NCBI GenBank assembly: GCA_949592205.1
Contig: CATIUR010000005.1
Coordinates: 108,063,277 to 108,127,276 of the forward strand
Length of the DNA stretch: 64,000 nucleotides
Source: Helichrysum umbraculigerum
Lineage: Eukaryota > Streptophyta > Magnoliopsida > Asterales > Asteraceae
Direction of reading: 5' to 3'
In this document: in pieces, positions 11,127 to 24,272 of the stretch
How the letters are laid out: the number at the start of each line of letters is the position of its first letter
How positions within the stretch are numbered: position 1 is the first letter of the stretch
Made by a program: the position numbers and the translations under genes
The notes under the pieces: generated by a model
The model's database searches: none
What the model saw: the letters and a program-made list of their open reading frames with translations, nothing else
Told to the model about the DNA's origin: nothing

Positions 11127-12647
11127 TGATGAACGCCAAAATGTGCTATTTTATAGTACTAATTACCCCTTAGTTTGATTAATTTCTTATGCATTTTATT
11201 TGAATTCGATACTCATTTCGTTCATTTTTGCATTTAGGAATTTTCTGGAGCTTGAATCGGAAAAGAAACTGAAAACGTGCGAGAATCGAAGAAAAGAAGC
11301 TAAAAATGAGAAAGTTTAAAGATCGAAGGTCGATGGTGAAAAAGCTGGGAAAAGTGATCCATACGGCGTATGGAATCCATACGGCGTATGGATGAAGTGA
11401 GCCGGGCCGCCAGAAGACGCGGGTCAGATCCATGGGCTTTGTGATCCATACGGCGTATGGAAATCCATACGGCGTATGGATCGTTTCGACAGAAAACCTA
11501 AAAAGCTCATTTTTGCCTCATTTTTACACACACTTCACAACCCTTTTTCTCCCGTCGATTTCTTCAGATACAAAACCATTTTCCAGAGGCAATTGGAGGG
11601 ATTAAAGCTAAAGGAATCAAGGGCTTTTGTTCTTTTGATTGTTATTCGACATTTTCGGTTCGATTTCATTTCTAACTTACATTTGATTATGATTATTGGT
11701 ATGATGTCGAATCTGATTTTCTGTAAAACTATGATTGGCTAAGTCTTTTATGTATTTGCTTAGATGATAGTACTTATTTGATGGATTGATTATTGAAAAT
11801 GCGAAACGTATTGGATTTTATTCATGTTTATGTGTTTAGTCGTTGAACCTTGATTATTGAATGAATATTGCTAGTTACCTAACGTGGTTTTATGATTAAT
11901 TGAGATTGAGTTCCTTTTGATTATTGATAATTATCACCGAATATATTGATTAATTAATATTGATGATTGTTGATTTTAATTGATAATTATCACCGAATAT
12001 ATTGAGTTTGACGGGTTAGGGTTAATAATTGGTAATATTTATTGATGAACAAGATAACTAGAAATAGTTATAGACTTTGTTGATTCAAGTTATAAGAATA
12101 GGTCACATAAACGGTATTGAATTAATATAAAACACTCTTTGGTGGGCAACGCTAAATTGAACTGTTAGTGGGTTGAAAACAACTTCATGTCTTTCCTAAT
12201 TGTGTTGATTCAATTTGTCTTGTAAGGAGGATTGATACATTTGTCATAATACGATATAATCCATACGTGAGCATTTTAAATAACATGATATCCAGATTTT
12301 AAGGAAAGTAATCTAAGCAAATGCATTTCTTTTACCATTTGAATTTAATCTTTTATTTTAATTAAGTTATTTTGTTATTTCTTTATTTTATAATTAAGTT
12401 TTATTTAATAAATCATTTCTTTTATAATTGTTACCCAATTGTTCGATCGGAACTAAAACGCCCCCTAATCTTTACTGTTTTTATTAATTATAACAATTTC
12501 CAATTTGTTTAAAATTGACATCCGTTCCCTGTGTTCGACTCGGACTTACTGAGCTATACTATATATGATCAGGTATTCTTGCCTGTGTTGTGTATATTAA
12601 GTTAGGTATTTTCCATTTTAAAATAAAACCCCGTTTACACGACATCA
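11127..12647 (+). repeat. Element 2 5' LTR (1521 bp)
   Basis: TGATGAACGCC to CACGACATCA, followed by the PBS at 12654-12670 (TGGCGCCGCTGCCGGGG, the tRNA-Asp-type site typical of the Athila/Tat branch). Four perfect copies of the palindrome CCATACGGCGTATGG lie at about 11359-11482, arranged as two close pairs some 65 bp apart. Confidence 0.93.
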
Positions 12648-12844
12648 AGTTTTTGGCGCCGCTGCCGGGGAGCGGTTTGTTTTAATTTGACAAATTGGAA
12701 TTTGATCTGTGTATATTGTTATTTAAGTTCAGTTCTGTTTTATTTTTCGAATTATATTTTTTTTTTTTGTGTTTAGGATTGTTTAGTAAATAGTTCAATT
12801 AGGGTCTTGTCCTACTGATTCGGGAATTATATCACAGGAAGTTT

Positions 12845-15800
12845 ATGACCCGATCAAGGAATCCTCATCTCGCTGATCCTTTTGAAGATCCTGAAAGAGT
12901 TTTTCGTCAGAGAAGACGGTTTGCTTCTGTACCACCCAACTCAAGTTTACACCACAACCTTCCCTCGTATTTAGAGGGGGATTTTGGAGAGTATCTTCGG
13001 TCCTTATTCGAACCTCTGATCAATCAAGCAGACCCAAGAGACGCAATGGCAGAAGATATCGCCAACATAACGCTCGAAGAGTATTCGAGTCGGATGCGTA
13101 ATGACCGTGGCACTGGAGTAGTAAGGCCAGCGATTGCACAAGATGTGGAGTTTGAAATCAAGGGACAGTTTCTCAAGGAGCTTAGGGAGAATCCTTTCCG
13201 AGGAGAAGAAAGGGAGGATGCTAATGATCATGTGGAGAAAATCGTTGAGATAGCCGATATGTTCAACGTTCCTAACATCACACGCGATCAAGTTATGCTC
13301 AGGGTATTCCCAATCACACTCAAGGGAGCTGCTAAGAGATGGATTCAAAACGAGCCAGCTGGATCCATCACCACATGGGAAGACCTTCGCACGAAGTTTC
13401 TGAAGATGTATTGTCCTCCTTCCAAAACTTCAAAGATGATTGATGAGATCAGAAATTTCAAGCAGGAAATGGATGAGTCACTACACCAAGCTTGGAAGAG
13501 ATATAAGGACCTGATGCATAAGTGCCCGCAGCACGACCTGAACGATCAGCAAGTCGTGAGTATTTTCTATAAAGGAGTGGATCGTGCCACGAGACAGCAA
13601 CTGGATTCTCAAGGGCCTATTCCCAAGAAAGTCCCTCGTGATGCTTTGACTGCCATTCGAGACCAAGCGAAACACTCTCAGTTATGGGATGATGGCACTT
13701 CTAGACGGAAGAGGTCTGTGAATGATGAAGATGGATTTGCAGCCATCACCGCTAAGCTAGATAACATGGGCAGAGATATCAAGAAGGTTACTGAGACTGT
13801 CCATGCTATTCAAGTGGGATGCGACAACTGTGGAGGAAGCCATTTAGTAAAGGATTGCCCCGAGACGCGAACAGGAGAACAGACTGAAGAAGTCAAGTAT
13901 GGAGAAGCTCAAGCACCATATTGTCAGGGCGGTGGAAACTTCTTCAGAAGACCATACCAAGATGGAGGGCGACCGTTTTGCCAAACTCAACCTGGATTTT
14001 TCACCAAGGAGCAGCCAGGTGCCTCATCTTCAGACAAGCAAGCTAATTTAGAAGAAATGATGGGTAAGTTTCTCACGTCCAATGAGAAATTCATTACGAG
14101 CTCTGGACAACGAATGGATGCCACCGACGCTGCATTGAGAAACCAAGGAGCTGCGATTAAGCAAATTGAAGGGAATGTTTCCAACATAGCCAAAGTTCTT
14201 CAAGAAAGATTTCCTGGGACCCTACCTGGATACACTGAGACCAATCCACGGGATCAGGCGAAAGCAGTGATCACTCGGAGTGGAAAGGGTTTTGAAGACC
14301 CCATTCCAAAGAAGAAACCTGTTTCTCAACCCCTACCACAAAGAGAGAAGGAAGTAGAAGTTGTGGAAAGTCCCAAGGTGGACACTGAGGCTGAACAAAT
14401 TGCAAGAGATAAGCAATATGCTAAGGAGCATGCACCACCACCACCTTATCCTGCATCTTTGAGAAGAGGGAAAGATGATGCTCAATACCACCAGTTCCTA
14501 GAGAATCTGAAGCAACTGCACATTAACATCCCATTCGTGGAAGCCATTGCTCAAATGCCAAAGTATGCAAAGTATCTGAAGGAACTTTTAACTAATAAGA
14601 GCAAGTTGGCAGAGGCGACCACGGTGACGATGAATGCGAGATGTTCAGCAGTTATGCAAAATAAAATTCCACCGAAAATGAAAGACCCTGGGAGTATTAC
14701 CCTTCCTTGTCTGATTGGAAGTTTAGACCTTACTCATGCATTGGCTGACTTGGGAGCAAGCATATCAATAATGCCTTATACTATGTATGCCAGACTTAAG
14801 TTGGGGGAACCAAAGCCAATTAGAATGTGCATTGAGTTAGCAGATCGTTCGGTTCAATATCCTAGGGGCATGGTTGAGAATGTGCTAGTTAAGGTGGATA
14901 GGTTTGTTTTTCCGTGTGATTTCATCATTCTGGACATGGTTGAAGATAAAAAGGTACCTATCATTTTGGGAAGACCTTTTCTAGCCACTGCAAGGGCATT
15001 GATTGATGTTCATGATAGAAAAATCACTCTGAGGTTAGGAGAAGATGAAGTAGTGTTTGATGTCAACAAATCAATGCGATATCCTGCTGCAGTTGATGAT
15101 ACGTGCTACTTTGTGAGCGCAAGAGAAATGACTGATGATGAAGAGTTCCTTCAAAGTCTCATGGAAGATGAAGATCTTGATCCCATGATTCTGGAAGGAT
15201 GGACGGGAAGCATAGAAGCAATTAGAGATATTGAAGAATTCGATAAAATGCTTGAGGAGTTAGAGTTCGAAAGTAACGAGGAAGTAGAAGGTGATCAGCC
15301 GACTAAGAATGAAGAATCGGTTGAGACTAACGGTATTTTAGTCAAGAAAGAGACTCGCATCACTATGCATGGGATTCCCTGTTCACGAGAAGAGGTGTTG
15401 GCATGTAAATCTTCTTTTGAAGAACCACCAAGGTTAGAATTGAAAGATTTACCGACCCATTTGGAGTATGCATACCTACAAGGAGAGTCGGATTTTCCAG
15501 TTATCATTTCATCCAAGCTATCAGCAAACGAAAAAGAAAGTCTGCTAAAAGTTCTGAAGGAACATAAGCATGCTATAGCATGGACGATTGGTGACATCAA
15601 GGGAATTAGCCCATCATATTGTACGCACAAGATCCTTATGGAGTCTGATTTCAAACCAGTTGTGCAACCATTAAGACGATTAAATCCTAAGGTTACGGAT
15701 GTTGTGAGGAAGGAAATCATTAAATTGCTTGACTCTGGATTGATATACCCGATTTCTGATAGTCCATGGGTCAGCCCCATTCATGTTGTGCCTAAGAAAG

Positions 15801-18331
15801 GAGGTATGACAGTGGTTGCTAATGAGAAGAATGAGTTAATTCCCACAAGAACTGTTACTGGATGGAGGGTCTGTATAGATTATAGAAAGCTGAATGATGC
15901 GACACGCAAGGATCACTTTCCTTTGCCATTCATTGATCAGATGCTGGAACGTCTAGCTGGAAAATAGTATTATTGCTTTCTAGACGGATTCTTCGGGTAC
16001 TTCCAAATCCCAATTGATGCAAATGATCAAGATAAGACTACTTTCACCAGCCCATTCGGAACTTTCGCTTATCGGAGAATGCCTTTCGGTCTATGTAACG
16101 CACCCGCCACATTTCAACGGTGCATGATGGCAATATTCCATGATATGGTAGAAGACAGCATGGAAATATTCATGGATGACTTCTCTGTGTTTGGAAATTC
16201 TTTTGATAAGTGTCTGATGAATTTAAAGAGGATGTTACAAAGGTGTGAGAGTTCAAATCTCGTTTTAAATTGGGAAAAGTGTCATTTCATGGTACGAGAA
16301 GGAGTTGTGTTGGGGCATAAAATTTCGAGAGCTGGTATTGAAGTTGATCAAGCGAAGATTGAGGCGATAGCAAAGCTACCTCATCCAACAAATGTTAAAG
16401 GAATACGAAGTTTCTTAGGACATGCTGGGTTCTATAGAAGATTCATCAAGGATTTTTCAAAGATAGCACGTCCTATGAACAAATTGTTGGAAAAGGAAGC
16501 TAAGTTCGAGTTTTCAAAGGAATGCCAAGATGCGTTCAAGATTTTAAAGGAGAAATTGGTATCTGCAGCAATTATGATAAGTCCGAATTGGGATCTTCCA
16601 TTTGAATTGATGTGTGACGCCAGTGATTACGCTGTGGGAGCAGTTTTAGGTCAGAGGGTTGATAAGAAGTTTCAACCTATTTATTACGCAAGCAAGACTT
16701 TGACGAGTGCACAAGAGAATTACACTACGACCGAAAAGGAATTGCTTGCTGTTGTTTTTGCGTTTGATAAGTTTCGCTCTTACCTGGTTCTGTCAAAAAC
16801 GGTTATTTTTACCGATCACTCTGCATTAAGATACTTGTTTGGGAAACAAGATGCAAAACCAAGGTTGTTGCGATGGATTTTGTTATTGCAGGAGTTTGAC
16901 ATTGAGATTCGTGATAAGAAGGGAGCAGAAAATCTGGCTGCAGATCATCTGTCAAGATTGGAAAATCCAGAATTGGATAAGTTGGATGAAACGGAAATTC
17001 GAGATAAGTTTCCTGATGAAAGCTTGTTGAAAGCAATTCTGAATGAATTTCCATGGTTCACTGATATTGCAAACTTTCTAGTTACAAAGACTCTGCCATC
17101 CGGATTAGACTTCAACCAAAGAAATAGGTTTTTCTCATCTTTACGGTATTACTTTTGGGAAGATCCATATCTGTTCAGACAGTGTGCTGACGGAATTGTC
17201 CGACGATGTGTAGCTGGAGAGGAATGTGATATTATCTTAGAGCAATGTCATGATGGTCCGGCTGGAGGACATCATGGTCCCAATTACACTGCAAGGAAAG
17301 TGTTCGAGGCAGGTTTTTATTGGCCAACAGTTTATAAGGATGCATTCAAGTATGTGAAGGAATGCGATGCCTGCCAACGTACTGGGAGAATTTCTAATAA
17401 GGATGAAATGTTGCAAAATCCAATTATGGTAAGCGAGATTTTTTATGTCTGGGGGATAGACTTTATGGGCCCGTTTCCACCTAGCAATGGAAACAATTAC
17501 ATCATTGTGGCTGTAGACTATGTTTCTAACTGGGCCGAAGCAAAGGCATTACCCACAAATGATGCTCGCGTTGTGGTAAATTTTCTTAAGCAGTTATTTT
17601 CGCGCTTTGGAGCACCAAAAGCTTTGATTAGTGATCGAGGGACACATTTCACAAATCTGCAATTGGAAAAAGTGATGCGAAAGTACGGAGTTAGACATAA
17701 GTTTTCAGCTGCTTATCATCCACAGACGAGTGGTCAAGTGGAAGTGACTAATAGAGGGTTGAAGCGTATTTTAGAATGTTCAGTTGAAGGAAATCCTAAG
17801 AATTGGTCATACAAGTTGGATGATGCATTATGGGCGGCACGAACAGCATTTAAGTCGTCAGTTGGAACAATGCCTTATCGCCTTGTTTATGGAAAAGCTT
17901 GTCATTTACCTTTTGAGTTAGAGCATAAAGCATATTGGGCTTTACAGAAGTGCAATCTTGATGAGAAGTTAGCTGGAAAGGAAAGAATGGAACAGCTAAA
18001 CGAGTTGGATGAACTAAGAATAAATGCTTATGACAATTCGAGATTGTTCAAGGAGCGAACTAAGAAATGGCATGATGCTCGTCTTAAGTCGAACCATACA
18101 TTCGAGAAGGGTGATAAAGTTCTGTTGTATAGTTCTAGATTGCATCTGTTTCCAGGAAAGTTAAAGACTCGTTGGACTGGCCCATTTGTTGTTGACAAGG
18201 TTTATCCATTTGGAGCTGTTGATTTGCAAGGATATTCTGGAAAAACTTTCAAGGTCAATGGAAGTATAGTGAAAAAGTACTATGGTGATATAAGGGACTC
18301 CAAGCGTGATTTGGAGAGGGATTTGAATTAA
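12845..18331 (+). pseudogene. Athila/Tat-type gag-pol polyprotein with one in-frame amber codon
   Basis: One frame from ATG 12845 to TAA 18331, interrupted only by TAG at 15965-15967 inside the reverse transcriptase. Order: gag with the matrix/capsid block (GAAKRWIQNEP, then TKFLKMYCPPSKT; about 13150-13700), one zinc-knuckle-like motif CDNCGGSHLVKDC (about 13820), protease with DLGASISIMPY (about 14750) and ILGRPFLATARALIDV (about 14965), RT (VCIDYRKLND about 15870; FMDDFSVFG about 16171), RNase H (MCDAS about 16609), integrase zinc finger (HHGPNYTARKVFEAGFYWP about 17272) and DDE core (GIDFMGPFP, LISDRGTHF, YHPQTSGQVE). The amber lies between the DHFPLPF block and YYCFLDG. Apart from that codon the protein looks complete; whether it is suppressed is unknown. 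Confidence 0.93.
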
Positions 18332-19663
18332 GTGGTGAAGCAAGATGTCGAGCTTACCGACGTGATAAACAAAAGCGCTTTCGGGAGACAACCCGTCATT
18401 TTGTTAATTTGTTTTCTGTTTTATTGTTTTTGTTTGCAGGTTTGAACTTTGTGGGTGTGTTCTCTGGAAACCCTCACGAGACTACAACTCGTCCACTCGG
18501 GATACCGAGGGGTTTAAAGGCTTATTGCATGTGCTAAATGCAATCGTGTTGCCTACGGAAGTGTGCTGTGTATTTTATTTCTGAATGAAGTCCTTCAAGC
18601 AAATTGCCTTCAAATCAGGGGAGTTTTCTGTTTCACTTCTTTTCTATTCCCTTAATTTTTATTTTCTTTTGCAATGAGGACATTGCATGTTTCTAAGTGG
18701 GGGATGGGGGAAAAGAAGTCTAGTTGTCCTTAACTTATGAATGGTAGCTATTGAAATATGGAGGTTAAGAGGCATTCTACGTGTTAGTCATTTTTCAGCC
18801 GGAAATTTTGTTTTAAAATTGTTTCTTTGTAAAATTTAGCAATCTTGTAACACAGTTTGGGAATGCAAAGAATGAAATAAATTTAATTTTTATATATCAG
18901 ATAGTTCATCTTATGATGTACCGATAGGCAATCTTTATGAGGTTATTGAGCTAGTAATAAATGTAATGAATTAAGTAGGGATTTATCCTATGAGGATCTT
19001 TTAGCAAGGTATGACCTTAGTCTTAATTCTTGTATGATAGCGTGTTATAATCCATAATTTTGGGATCCTAATAATCATCATTTGGGAATATACTGGGTGT
19101 TGTCTCCTCTGTTGTACGAAAGTACAGACCTGGTTTCCGTCAGTATATTTGATATCAAAATAGATAAAAATAAATGAGTACAAAAGACTCATAAATTGAA
19201 AAACCAAAGCCAAGTTATGTCACTCTGTTGTACTAAGGTACAGACCTGTCACCAATGTCTTGGTTTGAAAAATGATTGATTTTATTGGATGTTCATTATT
19301 TGGAGAATTGTGACACGTTATCTATATGAGAGTATTTTGCTATTGAAAATCAGGGGTAAGGTCTGCTAGAATAATAATAAGTTAAGCTCAATCTCTGAAA
19401 TTTAGATTGTTTAAGTGGACAACAATATCGGTAATCTGAGTGAATTATCTTTTATGAGTAATAATAATATAATGGCTTCCCATGTAGAGTTTCTTGATTG
19501 CTGAGTTTTAAGGAAGAATCGATTTTAAGATGAAAATTTGGTTTGCCGAATGCTGTGTAGTTTGTAAGTCCTTTTATCCATTGTTTGCCGTTCATATTTA
19601 AAGTTTTGAATTTTTGAATCATTAGTCTACTTGAGGACAAGTAGGATTCAAGTGGGGGATGTT
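18332..19663 (+). other. Element 2 3' non-coding region with two PPT-like modules
   Basis: There is no reading frame of note and no envelope ORF. Two similar modules are present: aagtgggggatgggggaaaag at about 18697-18717 after a GAGGACATTG, and gaggacaag followed by caagtgggggatgtt at 19633-19663, which abuts the 3' LTR and is the functional-position PPT. A ~30 bp direct repeat containing GTACAGACCTG occurs at about 19105 and 19220. Confidence 0.75.
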
Positions 19664-21124
19664 TGATGAACGCCAAAATGTGCTATTATATAGTACTAAT
19701 TACCCCTTAGTTTGATTAATTTCTTATGCATTTTATTTGAATTCGATACTCATTTCGTTCATATTTGCATTTAGGAATTTTCTGGAGCTTGAATCGGAAA
19801 AGAAGCTAAAAATGAGAAAGTTTAAAGATTGAAGGTCGATGGTGAAAAAGCTGGGAAAAGTGATCCATACGGCGTATGGAATCCATACGGCGTATGGATG
19901 AAGTGAGCCAGGCTGCCAGAAGACGCGGGTCAGATCCATGGGCTTTGTGGTCCATACGGCGTATGGAAATCCATACGGCGTATGGATCGTTTCGACAGAA
20001 AACCTAAAAAGCTCATTTTTGCCTCTTTTTTACACACACTTCACAACCCTTTTTCTCCAGTCGATTTCTTCAGATACAAAACCATTTTCCAGAGGCAATT
20101 GGAGGGATTAAAGCTAAAGGAATCAAGGGCTTTTGTTCTTTTGATTGTTATTCGACATTTTCGGTTCGATTTCATTTCTAACTTTCATTTGATTATGATT
20201 ATTGGTATGATGTCGAATCTGATTTTCTGTAAAACTATGATTGGCTAAGTCTTTTATGTATTTGCTTAGATGATAGTACTTATTTGATGGATTGATTATT
20301 GAAAATGCGAAACGTATTGGATTTTATTCATGTTTATGTGTTTATTCGTTGAACCTTGATTATTGAATGAATATTGCTAGTTACCTAACGTGGTTTTATG
20401 ATTAATTGAGATTGAGTTCCTTTTGATTGTAAGATTATTGATGATTGTTGATTTTAATTGATAATTATCACCGAATATATTGAGTTTGACGGGTTAGGGT
20501 TAATAATTGGTAATATTTATTGATGAACAAGATAACTAGAAATAGTTATAGACTTTGTTGATTCAAGTTATAAGAATAGGTCACATAAACGGTATTGAAT
20601 TAATATGAAACACTCTTTGGTGGGCAACGCTAAATTGAACTGTTAGTGGGTTGAAAAAACTTCATGTCTTTCCTAATTGTGTTGATTCAATTTGTCTTGT
20701 AAGGAGGATTGATACATTTGTCATAATACGATAAAATCCATACGTGAGCATTTTAAATAACATGATATCCAGATTTTAAGGAAAGTAATCTAAGCAAATG
20801 CATTTCTTTTACCATTTGAATTTAATCTTTTATTTGAATTAAGTTATTTTGTTATTTCTTTATTTTATAATTAAGTTTTATTTAATAAATCATTTCTTTT
20901 ATAATTGTTACCCAATTGTTCGATCGGAACTAAAACGCCCCCTAATCTTTACTGTTTTTATTAATTATAACAATTTCCAATTTGTTTAAAATTGACATCC
21001 GTTCCCTGTGTTCGACTCGGACTTACTGAGCTATACTATATATGATCAGGTATTCTTGCCTGTGTTGTGTATAGTAAGTTAGGTATTTTCCATTTTAAAA
21101 TAAAACCCCGTTTACACGACATCA
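19664..21124 (+). repeat. Element 2 3' LTR (1461 bp)
   Basis: Near-identical to the 5' LTR with the same ends and the same four CCATACGGCGTATGG palindromes (about 19863-19986). It lacks about 30 bp present near 11260 of the 5' LTR and has a shorter A/T-rich stretch near 20425. Confidence 0.95.
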
Positions 21125-21129
21125 AGTTT

Positions 21130-21794
21130 CAAGCTAATCAATTTAAAGTCCTCTATAGCATAGTCTCTAATATTTTAGCGTGAATGTTAGTATATGATAT
21201 CATATGGGATTGACAATCCTCATCCGGGTTAGCACGCAATAACCGGTCAAACGGATGTATTAGCATTTGGGAAGACGAGTGTCGATTAGACACTCGTAGG
21301 AGGCAAATCAGTTAGGTTTCCTTAATTGGACCTAGCGCTCAAGTTAAGCTCAGACTATGTGCTCATGGATTGTATAACTTTTATTTTGCTTAATTGCATT
21401 GTAAATTCAATTTAAATCTTGCGGTTCTTACAACTATACATTGACATACAAACCTGTGAGCTCACCAGCGTTTTCGCTGACCCATTTTAGTATGTATCAC
21501 AGGTACCAAGCAGTAGGTTGGCTGCACAGGCAGGGACTATTAGCTCGAGTCAGCATACATACACTAGAGATTTGATTGCATTATTATATTTTGTAAAAGT
21601 AATTATGCTATGTAATCTCTCAATTTCAGGAACCGAGCTAATGTAACATTATTTTGATGTAAACGTTTACTTTATTAATACAAGTTTAAAACGATGCATA
21701 TAGTGGTCGTTCATTATATCTTATGTGCTTTGGTATATTGATTAGTGACACCCAAATCGAGCTTCCGCAAATCATTAACTTTGGGGGTGTCACA
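21130..21794 (+). repeat. Chromovirus 3' LTR, right part
   Basis: Continuation of 9414-11126 after the element 2 insertion. It ends GGGGGTGTCACA. Its last 166 bp equal the 5' remnant at 1216-1382. Confidence 0.92.
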
Positions 21795-21948
21795 TAAGTA
21801 CTTAAAAACATGACTTTTTGAGTCACATCAAGGTACAACTCAATGTACATTACAATTATTTCAAATGTTAATTTTAGTAGCTAAATAAATTGTGTAAATG
21901 AATACGGGTACAACAAATTTTGTGAGTAATACATAACAATTAACTCTA

Positions 21949-21996
<48 letters not shown>

Positions 21997-23742
21997 ACGA
22001 CAAATTATACATGTATTTATATATACACTCGGATAAATATATCTACAACGAAACTATATACGATATAACTCGTACAATTTCTATATATATACTTTTTCAA
22101 AGTATACAACGAAATGAGTATAATGATAATATCTTTTTGAATTATTATTACAAAATCATCACCAACGGAACGTACAAATTTACAAACAATAACGATCTTT
22201 CAACAAGTGAACGGTTAACAAGTTTCGGCGTTTAGCCATCCACTTATACAAATTGTCTTATACCTTTAGGGCATTAAAGACTTTACCTGGGCATACGCTT
22301 TGTTGGCACTCATACGTTTTAGTTCACGAGGTGAGTTCACAGCCCCTACTTTTACTGTTTTACTGCTTTCAAACTAGGGGTGGAAAACATAGCAATTGTT
22401 TTACATATGCGATAACTTTATATATAAATGCTTTCATGCTTTTATATAAACTCTAAATGAATGCGTTCATATTATTATGAAAACTGTTACTCATGAAATG
22501 ATTTTCATACTTTACTCGCAAACTACTTACTTACGTAACGACTTACCTACTGTACTTGAAACTACTTATTTATGAAATGATTTTCATACTATTTTTTTTG
22601 GAACATGACCACGAATCTTGGTACGGACCTAGTTGTACAACTTTGTAGTGCATAAAGACCTCATGGCTACAAACTATAACTATTAGCTAGGTGACGCTAG
22701 ACACGGAATATACGGATAGTACTATCGGGATGACATCCCTTCAACTAAGAGCGGAGCGTATATTCACATAGTCCTAGAGGCAACAACATAGCAAAGTCGT
22801 GTATTGGTTATAGAATTAGGTAGTACTTTAACTCGTAAGATCTAGCTAATCTTCGAGGGATTACCAACTATGTTTGCCAACGATTAACTATATTGAACTG
22901 TTTACTATACTATTTATTCACTATAATGTTTCCACACAAATACTATTTATACCCTAGAACGATTTTCCACACGTATACGAATGGATGTGTCTACATCACG
23001 ATAACGAAATTTACTTTCTGCGAGTCTTCTACGATTTACTTATTTGAAATACGTTTTCAACAAATTTACAACGGACAGGGTCCAACGATTCGAATAACTG
23101 ATTTATAAGCGAGTTATCAACTGTTTTAACATCTACTTAGTCACGGGTTGACTACTATTTTAACAACTATTTAGCCACAGTACAAATACTATTTGAACAA
23201 CGAAACTTTTGGACGAATTTCAACGAATGCGAAAACTACATTTAATCAATGGTTTGATTACTTTTTAACTTGTACGTCAACGATTTACCCAAACGAACTT
23301 GCTTTAACAAACGATATAAAACCTGTGAATTCACTCAACAATTTTTGTTGACCTTTTTACTATGTTTTTCAGGGAATTAGCACACAAGTGAGACTGCATG
23401 CATATGGAACTAGGCGACCCACGACGAATTAGGATGCCACATTTTGGGACGATCAGGATTTCCTTCGTATGACTAATAGACATTAGTCATATTTATGAAA
23501 TCTTCTTTTGAATTATGTTTTCATAACTAGCTGTATTTTACAATACTATTTCTACGACTTTGACGAGTCGTAGCTTTTTGTAACAAACTATTTACTTAAA
23601 TGGTATCTTAATTTATTTGTTCTGCAATAATCATATGCTCTGATGCATGAATGTCCAATGTTAATGTCATCACCCCCGCTTACTCCAATGATTCCGCTAA
23701 ACACACGATAAATAGGTATTATCATTTTGGCAGGGTGTGACA
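21795..23742 (+). repeat. Older LTR, 3' part, host site of element 1
   Basis: It ends CAGGGTGTGACA. It shares the LTR landmarks of the chromovirus family in order: CATCACCAACGGAACGTAC (about 22157), GGTGAGTTCACAGCCCC (about 22330), AAACCTGTGAATTCACTC (about 23319). No PBS follows, so it is a solo or truncated LTR. Its 5' part must lie left of the window, separated by element 1. A (TA)n microsatellite lies at 21948-21991. Confidence 0.75.
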
Positions 23743-24272
23743 ACATTGAACTTAGATTTCACTTCATACGAGATTGCTATGAGAAATACTTAATAAACCT
23801 TGTCCACATAGATACCCTTAAGCAACTTACTTGTTCACAAAAGCTTTCTCACGAACCCGATTTGATGAACTTGTCAATATGATAGGGTTAAGGTTCTTCT
23901 AAACCAAAAAGTAACTTGGGACTTGGACTTGTATATTATTTTGTTTTTTTTTTTTTTTAAATTGCAACAACCACTCTTTATACTCTTTAGTATTAAAGAA
24001 AACGCAAGCTTGCTACATTTCTAAAAATAGACGTTCAGTTGTGTCTGTAAACAACTTGGGAGATGATAGTACATTAGAGAACATGCACAAAATGAAAATT
24101 TTAAGGTTTATCCTTAATGTATCAGTAGGTTTATCTAGCATACTTAATACAGTTTTTATAAAAACTAGCTTCATCATATGATGTATTGGTAGGCATGATA
24201 CACACCGGTCTCTAGGCTATTAGGAAGCAATTCTAATATGTGTCTATCATCTTGTGGTAAACACCTTGTGAT
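23743..24272 (+). pseudogene. Decayed Ty1/copia RNase H C-terminus and 3' flank
   Basis: From 23743 the plus strand encodes HIELRFHFIRDCYEKYLI, then LVHIDTLKQL, and later a degenerate LMNL before stops. This matches the end of copia RNase H, where a KHIDxRxHFIR block is followed by a TxxQxAD block. The remaining ~380 bp is AT-rich and probably the element's 3' untranslated part; no coding signal is seen there. The older LTR at 21795-23742 appears to have inserted into it. Confidence 0.6.

Larger units (their letters stand above)
11127..21124 (+). mobile_element. Complete Athila/Tat-type Ty3/gypsy element (element 2, 9998 bp)
   Basis: It is flanked by the 5 bp duplication AGTTT (11122-11126, 21125-21129). 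Order: 5' LTR, PBS of the type TGGCGCCGCTGCCGGGG, gag-pol, a 1.3 kb non-coding 3' region with two PPT-like modules, and a 3' LTR. The two LTRs differ mainly by two indels of about 30 bp each and a handful of substitutions, so the insertion is recent relative to its host element. No envelope-like ORF follows pol, unlike classic Athila. The single amber codon in pol is the only obvious coding defect. Confidence 0.93.
1216..21794 (+). mobile_element. Ty3/gypsy chromovirus with nested insertions (element 1)
   Basis: Parts in order: 5' LTR remnant (1216-1382), tRNA-Met PBS (1386-1397), a small coiled-coil ORF, a solo LTR insertion (2318-4735), gag-pol with a C-terminal chromodomain-like region (4985-9379), PPT (9401-9413), and a 3' LTR (9414-11126 continuing at 21130-21794) split by the 10 kb Athila-type element. 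Its right flank begins taagt; the left flank is outside the window. The integrase-tail chromodomain is inferred from the block VKVRW followed by FTWERED. The pol resembles the Tekay/Del branch, as judged by eye. Three in-frame stops make this copy non-autonomous. Confidence 0.88.

Noticed and set aside
11476..11742. 88-codon ORF in the element 2 LTR, repeated at 19982-20248
   Set aside because: It recurs only because the LTR is duplicated; it starts in the palindrome block and shows no recognisable protein.
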